64,000 nt of DNA from Actinomucor elegans (taxonomy: Eukaryota > Mucoromycota > Mucoromycetes > Mucorales > Mucoraceae): contig JAMSLZ010000001.1 in NCBI GenBank assembly GCA_026027325.1, forward strand, positions 3,720,001-3,784,000. The letters run 5' to 3'. A program made the translations under genes and the position numbers. Every line of letters starts with the position of its first letter. The first letter of the stretch is position 1. Positions 24,642 to 35,368 of the stretch are shown here, piece after piece. A model generated the notes under the pieces. That model saw only the letters and a program-made list of their open reading frames with translations. It was not told where the DNA came from and searched no databases.

Positions 24642-26026
24642 TCAACTCCAAAGGACATGAATTGCGTTCTTATTCCCACCAATCTTATCTGCGTATTTAC
24701 AATGGTAAGCTTTATGAATAAAGTTTCTACAACAACCATCGTGATCAGGAATGCTACTCAGAGCGATTTCAACGCAACGAACAGCTTCGGTAATATCATC
24801 TTTCTCTCCTGCTTCAAGTGTTGCTATATAACGAATGGCTAAGTAAATCAAATTACTCGAACGGTAGATATCCAAGCCTGTATCCTTTGCTAATTCAGCA
24901 AGAAAAACGACAGCCTGCATATTGAAAGCTAAATAGTGGAACGGCTTAGCTCGTTTGGATTCCAAAGGCTGATCTCCAGTTTTGAGATTCAATTGCTTGG
25001 GTAAAGACTCTTGAAAGAAGTTTAGTATGAGGCGAGATGCTTGAGGAGAAACAGGGCTCAGAAACTGTTCTATTGCAGCTATCTGAACAATGTACCATGT
25101 ATAAACATTGTTTTTTGCTTGAGCAGCTTCAAGAGCAATAGGACTGTGTAAAAGCCAATGGAGATATGCCTCGAACCAAGAGTGTATATATGCTTTTAAC
25201 GCGTAATAACCGTGGAATGCGTCTAGGATAGGTAGCACATTCGCGATACGGGATAAACTATGACAAAAAAAAAGGACATCAGTTAAAGAGTACAGTGATC
25301 GACATGTATTCCTACACTCTAGAGCTAATGACACCTTCACCGCGACCCATTCTTGACTTGTTTTGATAGCCTCTTACAAGCTGAGCGTAATTCAGATTGG
25401 GATTCATACGTGTTTTCTCGTTAACGAAAAAGGTATCTAGTAGAGATACTGCATGAATAGCATAATTATCATTATTAAAAAAGTGGTAAGCCAAGCAAAG
25501 ATAGGTAATATTCTCTGCTAACAATTCCAATTGAGCTTGGTCCTTTACGTTTCCTATATCTAGAAACAAAAAAAAACATATGATTAAATGGTGGATAATG
25601 CGCTATTACTTGGATTTTTACCTGGATTTCTCTTTCCATCGCGTCGAACAAACTTTGTGTTTGGGTCCTCTGGGTTTTCCTATGTTTTACTTTGTTATCG
25701 ATGGCTGCAAGAATTTCTAATTTATACATGTACACATACTGGCCACCAAAATCTATAGTAAAATCATGTTTATGACCAGTATTGAATATTTAATTTGAGA
25801 TACGTTACGGTGCATAACTGAGAAAGTCGCAAACATCGCCGCTTGGAGCGATATGAGGTAATGTCTTTTCAAAAGTAATGCTGAATGGTCCACTTTTTAA
25901 AGCGCTGTTGGCAAGCTTCTCGAGGCATTTGTATGCTTCCTTGGTGCAATTGTCTGGTTCTCTTTGCTTGCAGCATTCAAGCTTTCTTTTCGATATATAT
26001 TCAACTTCGGGTCTTCTCGGTCCCAT
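24642..26026 (-). CDS. Alginate-lyase-family secreted-type protein
   Basis: Member of the alginate lyase superfamily (alpha/alpha toroid). Five exons (25809-26026, 25740-25752, 25622-25679, 25316-25559, 24642-25257) give 382 residues; all borders are GT-AG with matching phase. Exon 2 has only 13 bases and encodes the FWWP core. Family landmarks are CDFLSYAPFWWP, then KFVRRDGKRNP, the TRMNPNLNYAQLVRG segment, GRGEGVISSR, and the region aligned with the catalytic NNH motif, which here reads KNNVYTWYIVQ, so the expected His appears replaced by Val. No clear signal peptide is present at the chosen ATG. The gene is next to tptA, which fits the conserved flank I recall for Mucorales sex loci. The substrate is unknown and activity is doubtful. 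Confidence 0.85.
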
Positions 26027-27323
26027 TATTGTGATAAAATTAACAAAAAAAAAGGTTTATTAATAGTTATTAACACCTAGTCATGCGTCTCGATATTCCG
26101 GATAGGGAGGAGTCACCTTCCGTCGGAGCAGCACGCGCCACCCGAGTAAAAGTGTCTGACTTCCTCTTTCTGCGTTAATGGCATTTACCCTAGGGAAACA
26201 TCATCATTTTTACTCAATATACCACCAGCGACGATGTCATTATATCACTTCAAGATGTATTATTAGACGAAACGGAATAATCGGTTTGCTAATAATGTGT
26301 TTAAATTGGCAAATGAGGACAAAATTTTCAGTACATTGGTGGAAGTAAAGATTGAAATTATGCTAGATGCAGCAGCTCATTTTGAACATGGATTACTAAA
26401 CAGATGCGACATTGAACCGAAATCGAAAGAGAACGCTCGTGCTGACGAATGCATATACTTATGAAATTTATACTAATAAAATAAGCCCGCAATAGACAAG
26501 GTGGTAAATGCTAGATTAGAGCACCTTTACTTGATCATAAAAATGAAACAAGAGAAATATTGCTTCAGAAGGAAAGGAATGCTATCTCATTGGAAATATC
26601 TATCTTTCCATCATGCTTAAACTGTTACAAGTCTTGATTCACTAAGTAACAAAATAATAATTAATCTATGTATCTGCTTAATTTCATAGCTATATCTTTG
26701 TTCAATATTAAACAGAGTACATTTTGTCATTTGGAGAACTTTTGTCGTAGGACCATCAAAGTCGTTTCTAATTCTGTTTACCAATGTAATAGACAAATTG
26801 GATATATGATAATTTTTTTGGCTTATATATTGAAACCTGCACTTTAAAATCAATATCTCTCTTGTGGGGAGTTATAAGAGCAAGTATACTATGTTTTGTG
26901 AGCTCGTTGAAAGTTATATTGTTTTAAACCTACAAGTTTTTTTGAAAAAACAAATCAAAGTGCAATAATATTATACCATCAGAATTATATAGCAGCAAAA
27001 GTAAATAAATCCGTAACACCACACACTGATCTATGTTTTCTTCAAAATTCAGAGGTCTTTTTTTCTGTTGGTCTAGACTCGGCCTACGTATTCAAAGGTT
27101 TTTGTCAATCATATAGTTAGAACATCATGAAGTTAGTTCGATGGTTCGATGAGTAGGCCAGAAACACGCCTTCTCAAAATGATATTCAATGTAGGTTGTA
27201 CGAGATATTACATATTTTACAAAGAAACTGTTTTAATGCCATAGAGATGCTATAATAGTATATTACAGCTCGAACTTTAGTAATGATGATGATTCAACAC
27301 ATAACACTGCTATGTTATCTTTA
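26027..27323. other. Intergenic region between alginate-lyase-family gene and tptA
   Basis: About 1.3 kb with no coding pattern. A locally G+C-richer patch at 26085-26200 upstream of the alginate-lyase-family gene probably belongs to its promoter. A short block at 26380-26407 is shared with 12113-12140. The rest is A+T-rich and unassigned. Confidence 0.55.
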
Positions 27324-28748
27324 TTAAAGTGACTTCATGGGTATCCAATTGCTGGTTTTTTCGGTATTGTTACTTTGAATGGGTAACAAGCTTTCTATAG
27401 AGTTTTGTCTAATTTCCGTTTCACCTTTATCTACATCAGACTTTGCTTTTTGGTACATCCATAAACCAACAAAAGTCAATAATATACCCATTGATTGAGT
27501 AAAAGATACATGCTGTCCAAACCAAATAATGCTCATGACGATAACAAAGATTCTTTTCAACAAAGACAAGATTGAATAAGTGACTGGAGAAGTTAGACTG
27601 AGAGTAGTGAAGGCGAACCAGTTTTGAGAAAAATTCATTGTGCCATTGATGAATAGATAGATAATTAACGTCGAGTTTGTCATATCACCTTGTTCTAACG
27701 ATAATAAACTAGAACCATCATAATAAATCCATAGTGGTATCATTAATAAGAATGATATAGATGAAGAATAGAACAATACATTCAATTTGTCTAGCTTGTT
27801 TGGGTTTCGATCACCTAGTTTAGATTCTTTGAATAGGATGCGCTTGCTGAATATGTTCTGAGTTACGAATACAAAGCATGAACCTAATGCACAAGCTAAG
27901 CCAACAAAGTTATTAGAAAACGTAAAAGAACAAGCGAGGATCACGCCAAGTGTCAATGGCAACAATGAAATATAGACCCTTTCTGAATATCTAACTTGAA
28001 AGATCATTCTATAAAATAAAACCGTAAACAATGGTGCTAGAGCCTATTCATATTAATTAATATACAGTTTTTCTTTGCCATTCTATTAGCTTACTTTAAT
28101 AGTATGCACTAAGCTAACAGGTACTCTACTGATAGCTATGCTCGAAAACACATGTCCAACAATGAGAAATACAGCAAGTGGTGCAATTGTCTTTAAGATG
28201 TCTTGAGTAGGTCTTCTGATATCTCTCGATGTAAATACTGTTGATACGACATAGCACCAAAAGGCAACTAATCCGAACTGTACAAAGGTCAAAGTCACTG
28301 GAAACTGAAACGAGTTCATAATGCTTTTGCCGATATTATTCGTCACTGAAGATGATATGTACCACATGCAACAGTTCAAGATAAACTTCAAGTTATCCGA
28401 TACAACAAAGTGTTGGCTTTGAGGTATACGGCTCCATATTGCGTTTCCAAAGACTCCTCCTCTTCCTTCTCTATAGTTATCTACGTGGCGTGTCGAAAGA
28501 TCATCTTCTGCTTCGAGAAAAGAAAACAAATCACTTCTCTTTCGTCTGCCGCTCGGGGAAAATGTTCTTATCGTTGCAAACGATGACTTGTTCTTCTTTG
28601 GATCGTGCACCCATGGCTGTGAGAAGCTAGTTCCTCCTTCTTGTGTTTGATGGCGTAGTTTAGGTGCGTTATTTATATTTGAATATGACGAATATTCCTC
28701 GCCAACTGATCTCAACCCATCTTGAGAGCTAATGTTGGTTTTGGACAT
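27324..28748 (-). CDS. tptA: Triose-phosphate-type (SLC35-like) transporter flanking the sex locus
   Basis: Drug/metabolite-superfamily sugar-phosphate/nucleotide-sugar transporter of the TPT group, related to fungal Sly41-type proteins and expected in Golgi or ER membranes. Two exons (28095-28748 and 27324-28043) give 457 residues. A hydrophilic N-terminus of about 120 residues precedes some ten hydrophobic segments. TPT landmarks are the first helix after LKFILNCCMWY, the stretch VSLVHTIKALAPLFTVL, which is joined across the intron, and SVTNNIGKSIM. The gene lies head-to-head with the HMG-box gene, only 238 bases apart. In Mucoromycota, a TPT gene forms one border of the sex locus, which is why I use the symbol tptA. 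Confidence 0.93.
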
Positions 28749-28986
28749 GTTTCGATGCTATCGCTTTGTTTGAAGGTAAGATATTTTATTAGACTTGTAG
28801 TGATGTCATGAGTGGTGAGATTAGCCACTTCCTAAATAGCAGTCCATTGAGGATTGTTGTATTTGATTGTAACAGATAATGAATATGTAAAATTGATCGC
28901 CCATCCAATCAATACTTTTTTATAATCTATTTGAAAACTTGATCAAAGCGAGAAACAAAGACGTTCTTTCGTCTTCTACAAATAAA
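28749..28986. promoter_or_regulatory. Shared divergent promoter region of tptA and the sex HMG gene
   Basis: The 238 bases between the two opposite start codons must hold both promoters. A TTTTTTATAA element near 28917 lies about 60 bases upstream of the HMG-gene ATG. This is inferred from the layout; no specific factor sites are recognised. Confidence 0.5.
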
Positions 28987-29955
28987 ATGAAAATTACTTT
29001 CCAACGGAGCGCTTCTTCTGTTAGACCTCTAAAACCCAAACTGATATCCTCAATGCAAACTATTTCTATCCAGAGTTTGTCCATCTTCAACGACTATGAA
29101 GGCAACACCTACATGACAGCATACCCAGATCAAATCGTTTTCAATTCCAAAGAACTGATGGAAGTAATCGAAAGAAAAAATGACTATTTAATTATTGGAA
29201 AGAACACACGTATTCTTTTGAAGGATATCTTGTTGGCAATACATAATTTTCCTTTAAATCAAAATAGCGGGAACTCGACCAACTGCGACTTAGATACAGC
29301 GTCTGTAACCACTCTACAAGGGCCAAAACGTCCAACAAATGCATTCATACTCTATAACAATGCGCTCCGAAAGAAGATAAAAAAAATGTTTCCTAGTTTC
29401 ACCAACAGTGAAACATCAAAATTCTTAGGCGCTATGTGGAAAACTGCAAGTAAAGACATTCGTGACGAATATATACAAAAAGCCATTGAATGTAGAAGAA
29501 TACACAAGAAGAGATACCCCAATTTTGAATATAATTTAAAGAAAGGAAATCCAGGTAAAAAAAACCCGGGTATGACAGATATAGCAAAAGATAATTGGGA
29601 AGATTATTTCGATTGGTGTTTTCACAATGCTACAGGTCAATCCTTCAGTGGATTGATCCAAATTGAAAATACTCCTCAGTTAACATCATATAATGGCCCT
29701 TCGAACGATAAAAGTTCTAGCACATCATTGAATAATTCGGAAGCAGATGACTGTTCGCTTCTTGCAAATCAAGGTTCAGGTGATTGGAGTGAAGTATATG
29801 ATATTGTTTCCCAGTTCTTTCCTGAGGATTCTAAATACAGTACATCTATCGATGAGGAGCTTTGGTTTTGTCTCGAGGATTTTGGTGCTTCAAGTAATCA
29901 TAATGACTGTACTGCAGTAAACAAGGACAGTACTGAATCCCACAAGGACCTATGA
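28987..29955 (+). CDS. HMG-box mating-type transcription factor (SexM or SexP)
   Basis: Single-exon protein of 322 residues. The HMG box of the MATA type lies at about residues 112-180, with the diagnostic KRPTNAFILY at its start and KFLGAMWKTASKDIRDEY in its second helix. Basic residues follow the box (KKRYPNFEYNLKKGNPGKK) and may act in nuclear import. The rest is Ser, Asn and Asp rich without a known domain. I chose the ATG at 28987; the frame is open upstream to 28939 but has no earlier ATG. The position between tptA and rnhA identifies it as the sex gene that sets plus or minus mating type in Mucorales. I cannot tell SexM from SexP without an alignment. Confidence 0.92.
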   Translation: MKITFQRSASSVRPLKPKLISSMQTISIQSLSIFNDYEGNTYMTAYPDQIVFNSKELMEVIERKNDYLIIGKNTRILLKDILLAIHNFPLNQNSGNSTNCDLDTASVTTLQGPKRPTNAFILYNNALRKKIKKMFPSFTNSETSKFLGAMWKTASKDIRDEYIQKAIECRRIHKKRYPNFEYNLKKGNPGKKNPGMTDIAKDNWEDYFDWCFHNATGQSFSGLIQIENTPQLTSYNGPSNDKSSSTSLNNSEADDCSLLANQGSGDWSEVYDIVSQFFPEDSKYSTSIDEELWFCLEDFGASSNHNDCTAVNKDSTESHKDL

Positions 29956-30861
29956 AGATATAGCATGGTTGGAAAATTAGTGTCTCGTAATATATTAATG
30001 TTCGGTCTTAAATATACTCTTGAATAATTGTGTTATAAATAACTGCATATCAAATAAACGCATTATTTCAAACATTTACATTAAATGGATCAGATTGAAG
30101 TAATTATCCCAAAATGAACATGAAATAATCTCAGTTACTATGCCAATTAGAAATTTAAAATGGTTTTAACTAGACTTATAGTGATATATTTATGGATAAT
30201 AGTAGATGTTGAATTATCAATGAACACTCAATAATGGGGTTAATTGGTGTTTTAACTAAAAAAGTAAGATTTCATGTATGACACATAGTAGTATATGTAG
30301 TAGTATAAGAGATCCTTTAAGTTACAGTATGTAGCCACACTATAACGTGTGGCAAGAGGTTAATATATACGATAATATAGGAGGAAATATGACACATATG
30401 TTACTTTTATTATAGCCTTGCATGTTCAGCATTCAAAATCTCTTCGTAAACTTTTTGCTGAAAATTCGGAAGCTACACTTGCCATACCAAAAATGATTTC
30501 TTTCAACGTATTCATATTAAAATCAATCGCGAAAACTGAATCAAATAGGCAAAATGGATTAAACGATCAGATGAGAACAAGTATATTCCCTTTATACGAT
30601 AGTAAGATAAATAATGTTTAATGACTTTCAATAAATTGTGTGAATACGGAAGTTGAAATGATTTGCCACAATCTATAATCACTTAAGAAAATCGAGTCCA
30701 ATAAAAGTAATCTGAAATATCCAAAAGTAGCAACAAGAAGAGCCAAACTTATTTGTCGCTAATGCCCAATTAGCTTCACGCTTAAAATTGAGTTTTCCTC
30801 AAACATGTTATTCCCCCTCCCTAATATACTGGACTGTCAGTTTGTTTTTTCCTAATAAAAC
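29956..30861. other. Idiomorph-side spacer between the sex gene and rnhA
   Basis: About 0.9 kb of A+T-rich sequence. It contains one open stretch at 30418-30621 (67 codons, no ATG at its start but preceded by a possible splice acceptor TTATTATAG) without recognisable homology. The end should carry the rnhA promoter. In other Mucorales this part of the locus differs between mating types. Confidence 0.5.
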
Positions 30862-33800
30862 ATGTCTTCAAAAAGAGGGAAGCCACGCTCAAACTGGAGC
30901 AACATTGACTGGGATTCTGCCTTGTAATATTATTGCCTTGTTTATGAACCAGGATTTCGATTGCTAACGCGTTTACTTATGGTATAGTGAAACTGGTCCA
31001 GCTGTAGTTAATGCTAGTTTGAATTCCTTGACAAACGAGTTTGAAGTTACTGAACCAACTTCGAATAATTCACGTTCCAAATTTGATTTCGGTCGAACTG
31101 ATCATTCTCAAAGCTGGATTCATGACGCGCAACAGAGCTGGGGTGCCCCTCCCAACCATCCTGACCTGTGGTACGGCGATGATCTGGACGATCCTCATCA
31201 AAGCAAAACACATCCCGATAAATTCAGCTCAAGAGAACCTACAGCCACTTTTCGTTTAAATTTAGATATCGAAGATGCACCTGTTTTTTCCAAAGTAACA
31301 GACTATACAGCTTTTCGTAATCAAGAAGTAGTGCCTGATTTTGACGATATTATTACAGCAGAAGAAATCAAGGATCCTGAGGAATGGGAGAATCGACATT
31401 ATCGTGATCCGTTTCCCGATGTACCCATTAATCGCGTCAAAGCTCCTTATGATAGCACAGATCAGTATCTATATACCCATTTTGAATTGATGCGACAGGA
31501 CTTTCTTATTCCATTACAAAGAGCTGTCAAGGGTTACAAGGAAGTCTATAACTATTCTAAAGGGAAAGAAGATCTGGGGGAAGCTATGGAAAGTCAGTCA
31601 TCAAGACAATTGCCCTATCGTCTTTATGAACACGTAAGTAACTCTTTTTCTCTGGATGAGTTTTTATTACAGATTAACAGATACAGAACCTTAGGTACAA
31701 TTAAATGCAATCGTGTTTGGCAGTAGGCAGCCTTTGTATAGAATCAGTTTTCGATTGCCTTATTATGTGCATGTCAATTGGACTCAATCAAAGCGTTTGA
31801 TACCAGGAACATTAGTCTTGTTATCCAAAGATCATTTCGAGAAAGATTTAAAGATAGCTACTATCGTTGAAAGAGGTGATGTACCTATGCGTGGTCCTAA
31901 AAGATTTGAGTATTTGCTTGATCTTTACCTTGAAAGAGACAATGAAAACCAACCTTTTGGCTTTGGAGATCCTACATTAGCTACTGATGATACCTATGTC
32001 ATGATTGAAGCTACAGATGGTTACTTTGAAGCGTATCGCCACGTACTCAATGTCTTTAAGAATATCAAATCCGAGAACTTGCCTTTCTCGCAATACTTGG
32101 TTAATTTATCAAACGAAGTATTAGTGCCTCATTATGCTGCTAGAAAGCGTATGTACGATATCAATGTTCAAAAAAGCAGACAAAGGCAGCGATGGACTGT
32201 AGATATCATGAGTGATTGGCCTGAATATAATACTGGCATGGATAGAACACAGATGGATGCTTTAAGAACCATCTTAACACACAATCTATCTATTGTGCAA
32301 GGTAAAAAAAAAAAAGGATAAATTTTCGATGACAAGTTATATCAACTAGATACGGTAGGTCCTCCGGGAACTGGTAAGACCTTTGTCGGTACGTATGCTA
32401 TGCGTGTTCTTTTAAGCAATTTCGATGGTGCTGTGGGTCCTATTGTGTGTATCTGTCAAACAAATCATGGTAAAAACAAAGATACTATGATTTACCACGA
32501 GAAAACTAATCAATCCCTTGTATCATAAGCCCTGGATCAATTCTTGGAGCATATCTTGGGTTATAGTGATAAGATTGTGCGTGTGGGCGGTAGATCCAAG
32601 TCTGAATATCTCAAAGATCATACCTTGTTTGAACTGAAAAAGATGCATGAAAGACCTCGTGGTATTGGCAGATTATATCGATCCAGAGATGAAGTGGTAA
32701 AGCAGATCAAAACTACGCTTACTGAAATGTATGAAGAACCTTGCGTTACTTTAGACTTTATCAATGATATCCAAGGACTGCGTCCTCGTCAAATTGAAAG
32801 TCTTAGACGCATTGGTGAACGAGAAAAGAATAGAAAGACGCCTTCAGATTCAACTATGTTCAATATTGATGGAAATGATTCAGATGATGACTGGGTGATT
32901 GGCTCAGTTGATACTACTCCTAGAGTTACCACACCTACACCAGTAGTTGCTTCAAATAGTAGATTCAGTAGAAACAATAGAAATAACAAAAAGCCATCAC
33001 GTGCCAATACGAAGCAAGGTGCCAATAGTGATTGGGCTGGTGGTAACCCTAACCTAGTACGAGAAGTCAAAGAAAATGCACCCAACCCTGTTGAAATTTG
33101 GCTTAAAGATGCTATGGATTATGTTCAAGATGATGGCGTCATGTCTTCTTATGCTGAGGAGTTGAAACAAAGCTTACTTGAGCAAGAGAAGGGTCTCGTG
33201 TTTGATGATATTATTGATGAACGTGAATTGATTGAAGAAGAAGAATTGAAAGATTATCAAGAAGCATTCAAGGGCGAAGATCTCGACTTGCGTGGTAATA
33301 AGAATCCTTTTATTCAAATTGGCAAAGCCTATCAAAAACAAACAGAGTCTATTATTGGCGAAAGACCTGAAAGAAAGATTATCAACTATCAAAAGACCAA
33401 GTCTGAAACCAAGTTTGATGCTAAAAAGTTCAACTTTTTTGATGATGATTTCGCTGAGGAAGAGGTAGTGGAAGAGGATCATACCAAGGATTCTTTGGCA
33501 AGATGGATGAATGAAGACGATGTTTCGATGTGGCCACTTACTGCTCGTTTGAAAGCTCATAAGATCTGGGCTGATCAGAGAAATACAGCCTTGGAAGCTA
33601 AGCTGAATACGTTGATGAACAAATATTATAGTGTCTCTACAGAAATCCGCAAGGCTATGGCAGTATTTGAAGCCAAGATTTGTAGAGAAAACCGAGTGGT
33701 AGGCATGACAAGTACTGCGGCTGTAAGTTACTTTGAAAATAAGTTTTTTTTTTTTTAGAATTTACTAACAAGTAACATATAGGCCAAATACCACGACTTG

Positions 33801-35156
33801 TTGGAAGAGATGCGTCCTAGAATCATGGTAGTAGAAGAAGCTGCTGAAATGTTGGAATCGCACATCATTTCTGCCTTGACTAGCTCTCTGGAGCATCTCA
33901 TTTTAATTGGGTAAGATACATTGCTTATACAAAAAAGAGGTTTTTTGTTCTTATACATCTTTGTAGTGATCATCAGCAACTGAGACCTTCTACATCTGTA
34001 CATGAGTTGGCTGAGAACCATGCATTAGGTGTATCTTTGTTTGAACGTTTAGTGATGAACGAGTTTCCATTTACTCGTCTTTCGCATCAAAGACGTATGC
34101 GTCCCGAGATTCGGTCTCTTATCAATCCCATCTATAAAGACCCACCACTCAACGACCATCCAGATGTATTGTCTTATCCTCCTATTCGTGGTATGGACCA
34201 GTCTCTCTTCTTTTTGGCACATGATCAAGATGAAACTCATATGAGTGAATCGGCTTCCAAGGTCAATGAACATGAAGCAAAGATAGCTGCCAAGCTTTCG
34301 GTTTATTTGCTACTTCAAGGCTACAAGGCTGAAGAAATCACTATCATTACCATGTATTCAGGCCAGAAATCACTTATTAAACGGTCGCTTCGAGATGAAA
34401 GACGACCAGATGTTGACCCTGAACCTATTCAGGTGAGCAGCGTGGATGGATTTCAAGGTGAAGAAAACAAGATCATTATCCTTTCTTTAGTTCGTAGTAA
34501 TACGGCTGGACAGATTGGTTTCTTAAAGGTGGTGAATCGTGTATGTGTTTCTTTATCCAGAGCCAAGCATGTAAGTTTTTTTTTTTTTTTAATATTAGGG
34601 CTCTTATATAATACACTGGACAGGGCTTTTATATACTTGGTAATGCTCGATTGTTGTGTGAACGAAGTGACTTGTGGAACGAAATCGTGGGAAACCTGGA
34701 AGATCAAAGAGAAGAAATGATAGGCACCAAGATGAAGCTCAAATGTGATAAGCATCATACCATTACTGAAATTCAATGGCCTGTTGATTTCACTGAAGTA
34801 GAAGAAGGTGGATGCAAAAAGGTTTGTGGGGAAGTACTTGATTGTGGACACAAGGTATGCTTAGAAAGATTTTTTTTTTCTGTCTCACATTAATTATATA
34901 TTACATATAGTGTACCTTGAAATGTCACCCATACGATCATAGTGATTATCGTTGTAAACGATTATGTGAGAAGCCACTCGATTGTAAACATACATGTATT
35001 CGTCGTTGTTGTGAACCCTGTGGACCCTGCATTACCCAGATTAGTGTTCGGCTCATGTGTGGGCATACGATGCAAGATGAATGTGGTAGAGTACGCCGAC
35101 TCGTGCTCGACCCTAAAGGACAAACTTGCCCTGTATGTAGAGCGCCATTAGCCTAA
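30862..35156 (+). CDS. rnhA: NFX1-type zinc-finger RNA helicase flanking the sex locus
   Basis: Superfamily 1 helicase of the UPF1/ZNFX1 group. Nine exons (30862-30923, 30988-31633, 31695-32301, 32359-32469, 32530-33722, 33783-33910, 33967-34570, 34624-34854, 34911-35156) give 1275 residues. Walker A is GPPGTGKTFVG; further motifs are QTNHALDQFL, VVEEAAEM (motif II, DExx type with Glu-Glu), GDHQQLRP (motif III), SVDGFQGEE and LSRAKH (motifs V and VI). The C-terminus has NFX1-type cysteine/histidine repeats such as CGHKCTLKCHP and ends in a RING-like CPVCRAP. The first intron leaves an exon of only 62 bases. This gene forms the other border of the sex locus in Mucoromycota. Related proteins act in small-RNA pathways and RNA decay, but a role here is inference. 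Confidence 0.93.
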
Positions 35157-35368
35157 GGGAATAAAATAAAGATGTGGGAATTAGTAACCATGTGCTTCGT
35201 TATGAGCTGCTGCACCGCGGATAATAGAAATCGCGATTGATAGCGTTATCATATTGCTAATTGGATGGACAAAGTATGACAAATATCTAGAATTTATGTC
35301 CTTTTTCACACACAATTATTCATTATACCCTTTCTTTTACTTTCTTTTTTTTTTAAGCAACAATAGTA

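Noticed and set aside
31634..31694. Open frame running past the second rnhA exon and ending in a stop
   Set aside because: A 61-base GT-AG intron ending at CCTTAG joins LYEH to VQLNAIVFGSRQPLYRI in phase, matching the helicase family.
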